Source: Porites lobata (Eukaryota > Cnidaria > Anthozoa > Scleractinia > Poritidae). From it: a stretch of 64,000 nucleotides of DNA. Shown here one piece after another: positions 1 through 11,500 of this stretch. Where the stretch lies: contig CALNXK010000030.1 in assembly GCA_942486035.1 (NCBI GenBank), positions 2,447,001-2,511,000 of the forward strand, written 5' to 3'. A program made the translations under genes and the position numbers. Position 1 is the stretch's first letter. Every line of letters begins with the position of its first letter. A model generated the notes under the pieces. That model was not told where the DNA came from, ran no database searches, and saw nothing but the letters and a program-made list of their open reading frames with translations.

Positions 1-407
1 AGCTACCAAGGGTCTTACATCCCAGCGGTAAGAAATGAGTTGAATTAGTTTTCTTTAGAATGAATGGCCACTTTTGCAATTCAAACAATTGGTGACAAAA
101 TTGTTGAGACACTGCACTCAAAAAGAAAAAAAGAATCCACACCCCCACTCCCCTCCCCTCCATTCAAAGTTGGGGTGTTTGTTGTTTTCTATAGGTAGTT
201 CAAACAGTAGCACAACATAGATGGGGGGGAAGGGAGAGGAAACGCTATATTTTTCCCTTTTGAAGCCGGTAAAATGTCAGAAAGCCCCTCTAGGGCAAAG
301 TGCCTTGACTGATTTTGTCGCCAATTGCAGGTTGAACACTGCCTTTACCAACAACATAAATACCCCCATTGTTTTCTCTGTTTTTATTAACACTGATGTT
401 TCTTCAC

Positions 408-3400
408 CTTAATCTCTCGCTCCACTTGGTGTTCAACTCATTTGTTAATGTCTCCAGTCGGGCATTCAAGTCTATTTCCCCATCCTTCATTGCTTTGCTA
501 TGCAATGCCTGAAGTTTGTAAATTTCATCCTACACAAGAAACAATTACAGTATGTGTAAGTTTACCTAAACTTGGATGTGTCACTTTCACATGATTAAAA
601 GCCTGGTTCAAAGCACAGAATTAACCCCATATCATTAAATATAATTTATATAGGATGCAGTGACCACTCAGGAACAAGCTTTTTAACTGAACAGTTTAGA
701 CTCCATCTCTGACATATAAAAAAACAAGTAATTCACTGTCAAACCCTGCAATTGATGAGTTTAGGGGTGAAGAGCTGTGTAATAACCAGATGCAATAATT
801 TAGAATATTACAGCTACTTTGTTACTAAATGTTGGCAGATTTCAAAGCAAGATCAAGTCCAGTGGCACTGACTGAAAGCACAAGATAAAATGGGCGTCAT
901 AATAAAGTATGGTCTGCAGAGCTGTTAGCTAAAAAAGAAAGAGACAGCTATACTAAGAAATCACTAGAAAACACTTGTATGTCACAACCAGACACATTAA
1001 AACTTCCAAACACAAAACTAGGCCTGTTGCACTGGATATCTTTACCACTGTTTCCTTACCAATGAATTTGTGTATTTGCTCTCCGCTTCCTTTAGATCAT
1101 TCTTAGTTTTTTGTAACTCTTGTTTCGCCTGACTAAGAGCCTCTTTCAGACTGTCAATATGTGATGATGCAGAACCAAGTCCTTGTTCACTATCATGCAC
1201 TACTTTTTCTAACCTCTCAACTTCTTCTTCAGAAGAGTTTAGCTTATTTTTCAAATCATTGCAGTGGTTCTCAAACTGTGCAATGACTTCATTTTTCTCT
1301 CCTCGCAATCTCTCCAGTTCTTGTTCAGACTTTTCTATTAAGTCTCTCTCCTGTGTTGCCAGTTTCTGTTGAAATTCTTCCCGCAAAGTCTTGACGTAAG
1401 AATTGTGTTCATCATCAAGTCTTGTTGTTTTTTCATGTAATTCCTTGTCGTGATCTCTTTTCAACCTTGCTGTAACTTCTTCCAGTTCTTGTCGAAGTGA
1501 AGCTTCCTTGCTTGTAGACTGTTCACTTGCCCTTTTTAACTCCATATTATATTTGGCCGCCAAGTCGGCTTTTTCCCTTGAAAGTTTCTCAGTTTCCTTT
1601 CAGGAAAAGAAAAGTGTCATTAAATGATTTGAAAACAAGGAAGCATGGAGGGAATGTAACCTAGACCAAGCAAGATTAATTTATTTAATTGATGATTATG
1701 ATGATGGCATTAAGAACACTCACAGCCAAATTAACTCCTTCACTCCCAAAAATTTTCAACATAAAAATGTCTGAACAAAACATTTTACCTTTTTCTTCTA
1801 CAACTTCTCACAGCCTAAATTTTTCAAAAAGCAGGTACGTTGCCCATCCCCTTCTCAATACTAATCTTTTAATACTGTTAATGAGATTCCTCCTTTACAA
1901 TCCACATGCAAAAGAAATAGATCTTTTGACTTCATTCCCAACTAATTCTGTGAGTCTTTTCACTTGTTCCTCACTAACCTGCTGAAGTCGTTTAAGCTCG
2001 GAATCAGCTTGTATGGTATGTGAACTATGCCTTTTATCCAAATCATCATGTTCCTTCTCCAGAGTGTTTAGCTTCCTCTGAAGACTGCTAATATTTGCTT
2101 TCAAATCTTTTATTATTGTCTCCTGTGACAACTTGCTTGCATCAAGCTTACTGATTTGCACTGAAAATAATTTTAGTTTGTCAGTAAAATGATATGTGCA
2201 CCAAAGTAAATGGATTTGTGCATACCAGTAAAAGTGTGCTCAAAGCTATAAGTCACACTAACTTGTTGATGCCTCTGTTTTGTACCAGGAAGTAATGAAT
2301 ATAGTATCACTATACATACTGAAGGTAACGTATGGTTAACCCTGAAGTTTTCTCTTTGGAGACACAAATCAAGTCATACACCTTTATAAAACTGCTTTAT
2401 ATGGGAACTTGTAAACCTCTATTATCCTTATCCTTTCCTGAGTAACAAATAAACCCCCTTGTAAACGTACCACCTTCCAAAGGGTTTATACAAGAAATGA
2501 GATTCCATTTTTTAATGACTTTTCAAGGATGACATTCAGTTTTCAATGACCAGCTACCAGGAATGTACTGGTAATGTCCCAGATTGTACAAAAATGCACA
2601 TTCCCAGTCCATTCTAACATGACTTTAAGGCTTGAACTATCTACTCTATTGGTAGTTAATTATTGCATAAAACAAAAGACCCTTTATGTAAATCACCTTT
2701 AACTTCTCTGAGCTATGATTTATACTCTGTCTCAGACAACCAAAAGGCATTAAAAAACACTTTCCAGGTCACTGCATTCAAAGTTGAAGAAAATTAAATG
2801 ACTTTTCAAGGACTTCCCTAAAATTCAAGGACTTTTCAAGCCTGTGTGGGCCCTGTTTCAGTTGTAGTCTAATAAACAAAAAGGCAGACATAGATTTGAA
2901 TTCCATGACTGCACTTGCATTAGGGGTAGGCATGGCAGGGGGGAAGCCTCTCCTTTTCATTAGAAGAATCGGGCTCTATCCCAGAAACATATTATACTTT
3001 TTTCTATATATTTTCTTTTTTTTTCTTATTTATTCATTTATTTATTCACTTTATTTTCAATTTTCTTCATGGGGGGGATCTGCAAAAGGCATTTCTCTTA
3101 AAGTAATCACAGAAAGAAGTTAAGTCTTCAGGATGGCAATTATTTACGCACAATTTACATTAATTTAATTTGAGAAACACATTTTCTGTGGGTAGACAGT
3201 GCCACATTGACGTTTGCTGGTCACCTGAGCTCCTTGGGACACTGCTAAAGGTCACTTCATTTTGTGAAAATATGATTAACAAAATATTATTATCATTTAT
3301 GCCTGGTAATGATGAGAGTCTTTGATTTGACAAGACAATAACAAATCACTAATATTACTTTCACGTTTTTTAGGTTACTTCATCTATTATTATTCAGACC

Positions 3401-5354
3401 TTGTGGTCAAGTTAGAGTGAGTGTGAGTTGGTGATTGGTTAAGTTTTTTGTGATAAGGGGTGGGTGAGGTGAGGTGCATTTAAGATCAAGTTCGTGACCT
3501 GTGAAAATGTGCATGAAATGGATGAACTCACAGTTAGCTGCTTTTAACCCAGCGATGGCAATTTCTATAGAAGCTGATTTGAAAACATCTGAATCATGAA
3601 AATAGAATAATAACTTAATTTATGAACACTCAGACAAAGAGATAAATCACTTCTGCTTGGATGTTCTTCCTTAGAATCTGATTCTGAAAACAATTCTACC
3701 CCTTGTCTGTGCTTTGATTCTCGTCTTTTTCCTCCACCTGTCATTAATAATCATATATTTGATTGCAATGGTTACTGTCCACAAAAACTGCTTTTATGAT
3801 TCCAGTGTGTTAACTTTCAGAACAAAAGATCCCTTTGTTTCAATACCACATGCCCCCCAGTAAGGCATACTTAGTATAAACATGGTGACATAATATGAAT
3901 CCTTGCTATTATTTTTAGTTTTTCAATTAAAAAAAAAATAACAAGACCATGAATGAAAAAAGGCTGAAATACAAACAATCCAGTAAATGTTGCATAGTGG
4001 GGGTATGCAAAACAGTTAAATTTTTTAAATTTATTTTTATCATGTAATTGAGTTACATTATTTGAGATGCTCTCTGGGTAACATGGTCAAGTACATCTGC
4101 AAACTAAGAAAACTACTTTAGCCTTAAAAAGAAGCTTTCCCACGAAGTTGTCTTCATTTAAATCATTCTACTATACTGTACTGTAGTACAGTTCAAGCAA
4201 CAGTTAAACTTACTTGATTGTCGGGCGATTTCTGCTTCCTGCTCCTCAGAGCGTTTCTTAGATACAGTTAAATCATTTTCTGTATCTCTCAAACTCTGCA
4301 AAGCTTTTGCGACTTCTTTCCTGGATTCCTCAAGTTGTTTTGCTAAAACAGTAGAGTCACCTTCTTTGCCATGAAGTTTCGACTCTAACTCATTTAGTTG
4401 TACTTTTAAAATTGACATTTGTTGTTCTCCATCACTAAGTTGATTCAACAATTCAGAGATTCTGTCCTTTAGAATCCTTTCCTGCCTACTCCATTCGGAC
4501 CTGAGCACTTTTTCTCGAACTTCCCACTCTTTAAGCTGAGTCTCTTTCGAAGATTCCTGTAGTGCTTTGGAAGCAGCAAGCTCTTTTTCGTAAAATGTCT
4601 TTAGTTTTTCAACTTTTTCCTGGTATTCCAATTCTATTTTCCGCCTTTCCTCCGCAGCAACGTCGCCAGAAGACTGCAATGTAGAAAGTTTTTGTTCAAA
4701 CTGTTTCTGAAGTTTTTCTTTTTCCTTCACGAGCTCATCATACCGTACGCGATGAGCCTTCATCAGTTGATCCATTTCATCATGGTGTTTGCTTGACAAT
4801 TCCTCCACAGCCGTATCTCTATCCTCTTCCAGTTTTCTCCTAGTTGCCTGGAAATTTTTCATCCGCTCTTCAAACTGCTTTTTTGCCGCAAGCAATTCCT
4901 TTGACATAGTCAAAATTTTGTCTGAAAACTCTGACTTTAGTCTCGCCTCATGATCTTCGTTTCGCCGTTTGAACTGTTCAAATTCTGACATAGCTTCCTC
5001 TCGTTGCAGTCGTTCCTTGGCTAAATGCGACTCCAAAACTTCGATCTTCTGCTTTTGTTCAGTAACAGCGCCTAGCCTTGTCTTGAAGTAGTTCATCTTT
5101 TCTTTCGTCTCTGCTATCAGTTTTTGCATTTCTTCCTCATGTGCTACTTTCATGTTTTCCACAACATTCTCATGTTCATCGTTTTTTGTGTTCAGTGCGT
5201 AAATAACCTTGGTAAGCTGTGCGATTTTTTTCGACATCTTAAGATGTAAGTCAGGAGTAACGTCTGCACTCGTACTGCTCCCATGGCTGGCCACGTATGT
5301 GCCGTTTCGATGCGGCATACTGTGGAAACTAGAAGCCGTCTTGCTCGCCGCCAT
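408..5354 (-). CDS. FAM184A: FAM184A-like coiled-coil protein, 5' four coding exons (gene continues past left edge)
   Basis: Coding exons on the minus strand are 4214..5354 (start ATG at 5354), 1979..2160, 1060..1596 and 408..529. All have GT donors (GTAAGT, GTTAGT, GTAAGG, GTGAAG) and AG acceptors, and phases match. They encode about 660 residues, nearly all predicted long coiled coil rich in E, K, Q and L. The family call rests on the segment LKMSKKIAQLTKVIYALNTK (about residues 38-57), which I recognise as the near-invariant N-terminal block of animal FAM184 proteins, and on later matches such as DSEQGLGSA and the KWSERLR block. Nothing enzymatic is visible, and the function of FAM184 proteins is poorly known. 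The 3' exons lie to the left of base 1. Start choice: the ATG at 5354 opens a 1141-nt exon and is preceded by a short leader. The gene is divergently paired with DYNC2I2. Family assignment is firm; A versus B paralogue is not resolved. Confidence 0.9.
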
Positions 5355-5576
5355 TTTGTTATTTGACTCCTGCCCACCTCTGTGTTCTTCGATTCAAAGC
5401 GGTTGCCATAACTACCACCATGGCTAAGTTTTTCATCAAGTCCAAATATGGTAAATAGACCAGTCGCCATATTGGATTGAGCAAGGTAAACATTCTGCAG
5501 AATTTTTATCATTTTGGGCAGAAAAGTTGTGTTGGATCTGGACGTGACTGTATAAAACAAGTAGCCGAACAATATT
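5355..5576. promoter_or_regulatory. Shared head-to-head promoter of FAM184A-like and DYNC2I2, with X-box-like motif
   Basis: Only 222 bp separate the two divergent start codons, so both transcripts must start from this segment or inside it. At 5402-5415 it holds GTTGCCATAACTAC. Read on the minus strand this ends in a perfect RFX half-site GGCAAC, two bases from a degenerate partner half. RFX X-boxes are the known control sites of many ciliary genes, which suits DYNC2I2. No TATA box is evident. That the promoter is bidirectional follows from the spacing; RFX control is an inference. Confidence 0.6.
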
Positions 5577-8500
5577 ATGTTTAACGATGAATCACAAGAA
5601 GCTGTAGAATTTCTTTCTTCTTGGAAAACTGAAAGGTAAGGTTCAATAATATATATTTATTTGCCGGGATTTTGAGGTAGTAAGGTTTTTGATCGGTTAT
5701 CATTCCAAGATCTCCTGTCCACCAAAGTACCAAAAGTTTTTTTTTTTTCTGCAACAAAAGAGCACTAGTGCTCTAATCACAACTTGGCACAATGTTGCTG
5801 ACCCTACGTAGGGTCCAACTCTGCATATGTAAGTTTAATTTAAAACCAAGGATACATGACAGTGCCTTAACCGTGGGGATGGGGGGAAGTAAGATTTTTT
5901 ATCCCCAACCCACCCCCCTCCCAAAAAAGATGGTTGGAAACGGAACCCCACAATTTTTTGTGTGGAAATCCAACAGGTTAACCTTTAGTCAACACAATCA
6001 TAAAAAATTGTCTGGAAGGGGGCAAATTTCATTGGCATCTTTGAACAAAGAGTCCAAAACTCCCAAGACATTAAAAATGTGCTATTAGGACAGTGCTGAT
6101 AAAATATGGAATATCCCAAAGGAGTTCCAATGCTATATAGCTATCTGCATTATAAGTCAGACTTTAAGATATAAGATAAGATGAGATATTTTATTAATTT
6201 TATATTATTTATGGCACTAAAACTATATACATATCCTAATGGCCGATAAAGGCTGCCAAACACTAACGCATAACATCCATAACAAACAGTGCACCCAAAC
6301 AAAAGGAAAATAAAACACCCCAATCACTGTGAAAGGAATTGGTTCGTTGAGAAAATGCCAAAAAGGTCTTTAGAGCCGGCTTAAACCCTGAACACTCTGT
6401 ATACTTCTGATAGCTGAAGGAAGAGTGTTCCACAGTTACTGGCCAACGCATACACGAGTGAAGGCCTTGTCCCCAAGGGTCTTGCACTGTGTTTTGGACC
6501 TTTAATTCAAAGCTGGTATTGGATCTTAAATTGTTAGCACTACTCTACTTGAAACTTAAAAGCTTTTTCAGGAAGAATAAGTGGCAGAACATCAAACAAT
6601 GTGCATGATCTTCTTCTTACTGGCTGGGGCACAACTTCAAAGTTTGTTGGGTGTTCTGCAGTTGACCCTTTTTAACATGAATTCACAATTTAATTTTTTT
6701 ATAAAATTGTTTTAATTTGCAGAACCATTAAAGATGCTGTTGCACAAACTAGTGAGATTATAACTTATGAGGCTAATGTGCAGTCCATTTACAAAGTAGA
6801 TCAAGAGGTCAGTGATGAACTAGCTTACAATATTTTCAACTTCTAATAAATAATAATTATTATTATTTATTAGAAGTTGATCATTCTTTTGGACATTTAT
6901 ATTTGTTACGCATGTTTATTTTGTTCATTATATTGTTGACTAATATAAGCATCTTCCTGTATATGTTGTGAATTTGACAGTGTTTGGCCAATTGATGTTT
7001 GAGTGGTCTTGAATGAGATCATTGGAACTTAAGTTTTGCTTATAAGAAAAAGGGTCATTCATTCATTCAGCAAAATTACATAAATGATAGGCCACACTCC
7101 TACAGGTTTTTTTGAGGATCCTAAGGGTACCTTTAAAAAGTGGGATTAAGGATATCAGAGGAACATTGACAGAAAGTATTTACAGCATGTAGCATTAATT
7201 TGTTTATTACAGGCTCAAACTGAGGAAGAAGATGAGAAAGGAAAACTTGTCTTTATTTGTGAGGAAGAGACTCCGGTGAGGGAATTCATATAATTTAATC
7301 AACAAATTAATTAGCTTTATTGCCATTAGGCTGGGGGAACAATCCCTTTTGAAAGTGATGGGTAGGGCAGGGGTGCTCGTTATCTTCGTTAGGGATGTAG
7401 ATTGCAGATTCAAGACTTGATCTTCATGTTCTCTTGTGCATATAAGCGTTAGATACACTCCCTCTGTCTACTCCCGTCTTTAATGACTACCCTTGCCTCC
7501 TGTCTTGTTGACCTTGGTATCTTCATTTTCAATGTCTCACAATGCACAGAGGGGAACTGCAGGCTTCAGTAAGGCATTGAATACACTGTAGGTTCACCTT
7601 AGTTCTCTTGCTGAGCTGTTTGGAGCTGCCAACCTTCCTTAACCTCTTAAAAGTGGCTTTAGCTTTACTTAACCTGCATTCTATATCTTTGTGGGTCCCA
7701 CCATCATTGTTTGAGTATAGCTCCTAATACACGTAATCCTTGTCTTCTTCAAATCGACAAATAATTTGTGAAATTTTCTTCAATTTGTCTTCATTTTGCC
7801 GATAAATTGTAGGCAGGGCAAATTCATAAGTGTGAAGCCATTTAAACTGCCCCTGGGCCCTCAATAGCATTTCCCTCCCCACCATAAAAGACCACCAGGC
7901 TCTAAATCTTTACTCTTTATGGGTAGAAGATTGGGTGATTTTACATCCCCTTTGAATTTAGTTACAAGGTTGAAGGATTGAAGAAGGCCAACAGCTTAAT
8001 GCCATTGCTCAATAACAAAATTAGCTGAACTGAAACAGTGTCTCAAATCAAAGTGAGCAAGATCATTCCCAGCTTTTTGTAGTTTTAAACTGGTTAAACT
8101 GGTTTGTGGTAGTCAACTGGGGTTCAAACCTGCTCAGCAAATGGTGATCTTTCCACTAAGGTTTACTCTAGAGGCAGTCCTAAGAGTTCAGGGTTGTCAA
8201 AACGTTTTTAAGTAGCAGGCTGATGATCAATAGTAAGCAGCTGTGGAACTCGCACCAAAGGCACAAGCTGTTGTGGGCCAAGGCATCTAGGGACATTTTG
8301 AAAATTAGAGTCTTGGAAATGGCATTTCCAAGGGTTTTCAAGAGGTGTTTTCCACCTCGGACACCATGTTGTTTCGTCAGAATACACGCAAGCCTGGAAA
8401 CAATGACATCCCAGACGTTCCAAGACATTGCACAGTTCAAACGTTTCACAGGCCAGGGTCTAAATCTGTTTGAATATGCATTCAATTTCATTCAAAACTG

Positions 8501-11500
8501 GGAAAGGAAACGGATGCTTTACAATTTTATTCGAAGGTGCTTATTTTTTTTAGCAGTCATGGCAGAAGGAGATGAAAGTAGCTAGGTAAGGATGGCCAAC
8601 TAGCCGGCGGTTTTGGCCAGCTACCAGCCCTTATTGACAGCCCTAAGAGTTAAGGGAGTATTATCAATGTTATTAATATACAGTGTACTAAAACTCACAT
8701 TTTTATGCTTTTTTAACAGGGTCTAATCAATTTCCTTCAGAGAGTGTACCCTGACCTCAGTCGCCAGCTTCAGCTTAACACAACAAGTCATGCATTTGAT
8801 GGTACAGTATGGATCCTCTCCTTATTGTTTACATTTTTTTCATGATCTACTTTCCTAACAACATATTCATTCATTAATATTTTTTAAGACTGTCTGTTCG
8901 CTGGAAACAGACAGGGAATGGAACATTTGCCACTTAGAAATGAGAACAAAAATATGCATCCCACAATAGTAATAAACGACTGTTTAACTGTGACAATAGA
9001 CAGATCAAAGCACACTAATGACATTACAAGTCTTCATAGCCAATAACATCATGGCTTAATTATTGTTTCCGGATTCGTTACTGGAGACGTACTGGTCAGC
9101 TATTGGCCAATGTTTTCCTTGTCCCAAGTGACAGTCCTACAGTTCATAAGAAGGTTGAGTATGATAGTCCAGGTGAACGTAGTCCTGAATAGGATTGTTG
9201 TTATTGACAGTCGCTGGCGTTTCGACAACCTGTGCAGTAGTCATCTTCATAGTCAAAGTGAGTTGTATCACGTCAGTTGATGGTATTATACTCTGGTTAT
9301 TGACTGAATTGGTCATTTAAGTCGCAATGTTATTGGTCGTCTGTCAGTTAAGCCATGATGTTACTGGCTTTGAAGACTCATAATGTCGTTGGTGCGTTTC
9401 GATCCCTCTTTTGTCACAGTTATGGAGTCATTTATTGTTGGTCAAATTGTCAGTTGTCCAGTCATTATCTCATAGTTAGTTTTGCTTGATTCCATCTGCA
9501 AGTCATTTGTACGGTGTTGTTGTTGTTGTTGTTGACTACGATTCAGTGGCGTTTGTTCTAAGTTTGTTCTTTGCAAATTAACTCCACCCAGATTTCTTCT
9601 TGTTTCTTAAGTGACGAAATGCAGGTTCAACTTGTTTGGACAAACATCTATTTTTATTATTTTGTGTTTTTTTTTTTAATCTCTACTTTTCATACATTAG
9701 GATTTGAAGTCAGTTTAGAAGAATCAGCCAGCTCAGTATCGTGTATTCATACCTTAACAAATGCGAATTTGATTGAAGAAGAGGTAATAAAAATAAACTG
9801 TACATGTAAAGTTATTTTATTTATGTGGCTGTGTATTATTGTAGGTTAAATTACCTAATCTGTTCTTAGTTTGAAACAGTATTCAACCTATTGAAGGCAG
9901 CTTTTTGTAAGTCCTGGCAAACTTCGTTAAATCCTGATTTGAACTATACTAGTATTTCTTCTTATAATGGCCTCTAGAGGCAGTTTGTTACTTTGTACTC
10001 TTCGCTGATTGCTTAACCATTTCATTCTTTCATTTCTTTTGTAGGTTAACTAACATTTTCTCTTAGGTCATCATTTCAATTTTGATATATAATATTCTCA
10101 TAACCTTATCTCTTGGGGATGCATTGATTTTGTTAGGTGAAAATTGATACTGGTCACTCTGGGGACTTTATAAGCATTATATAATAATATTCTTTTGTTT
10201 TCAGCTGCAAGTGACTGGCTTGTCATGGAATTCTACTGGATCTGTAATTGCTGCTTCGTATCCTTCTACAACATTCTAATTATTTGAGATTTGTTTTTCA
10301 ATCAGAGACACAGGGGGCTTGGAAGAAAAAGTTTGAATACTATCAATAGGAGTCAAAGCTATGACCTTCTAATTACTATTAACAATGCTATGCAACTAAG
10401 CTACAGAAGACTCCTGGGAGCTAAGGCCACTAAAGGACATTTTAATACCAGTAGTCCAAGACATAAAATATATCTGAAGGTGGATTTTACCAAATTTTCC
10501 AGTTATACCGTGATATTATTTTAATTGTCCATTTCTCTCACTGGGTGTGAATATTGATTTTACCTGTCTTTTTCTCTGACATTTTGAGTGGTGCAAACTT
10601 GACAATACCACTGTAGATATGGGAGATTTGACCATGAGGACTGGTGTACTCACAAATCTACACTTTGCACCTGGAACATTGACAGAAAAGCTCTTGATCC
10701 AAACAAACCTGATGCTAACATAGACTTGTCAGTAAGTAACTTCCTTTGCAGTTCAATTGCCATTAAAAGTTTCATGATAAATGCCTTATTAAAATAAGTG
10801 ATTCTTAAATAATTTTTTTAGTTCCATCATGACTTTCCTCCATTTCCCTACCAGTGTCGTGCAACAAACTGTGACTTTTTTATTTGTTGTTAAAAATTTG
10901 TTGAATCATATGTAAAACTATTATGTACTGGTTGTTGTCACTTTTTTCAGAGCTGTTTGATGTGCATTACATTTCACCCTAAACTGCCCTCAGTCATAGC
11001 CGGAGGAACATTTAACGGTTAGTCTTGATGCACCGAACAATAAAAATTCAGATTATTATATTGTTTTGGGTTACCACTGAGAGGCATTTGCAGCACTCGA
11101 AAAAAGTCCTATTCTGTAGTCTGGGAAAAATCATTGTTTTGCTCGGTAAGTAACATTTAAAGCTCACTTGCCCAATGGACAAGGGTGCAAGCTAGTCATC
11201 TTCTAACCAAATCGTTAAGTTAAACTAAGACGAGCAAGAAGTGGCCCTGGGCATTAGCAAAATGTGAGAGCTACTTGCTTAAAGCACAAGCTGGGATTCA
11301 AGTCTTTTTTGAGCCCAGATATGTGCACATCCATCTTCCTTAATTTTCTTGAATGTGTTAATAAAAGTTTATGTGTTTTCTGTAGCTGTAAATTTTTTTA
11401 ACATACTCTTTGAATGATTTTCAGGTGAAGTGCAAGTTTGGGACATGGGAAGAGAAGATGACACTCTTATTGCTACATCTGGGATGGGATCAGATTCACA

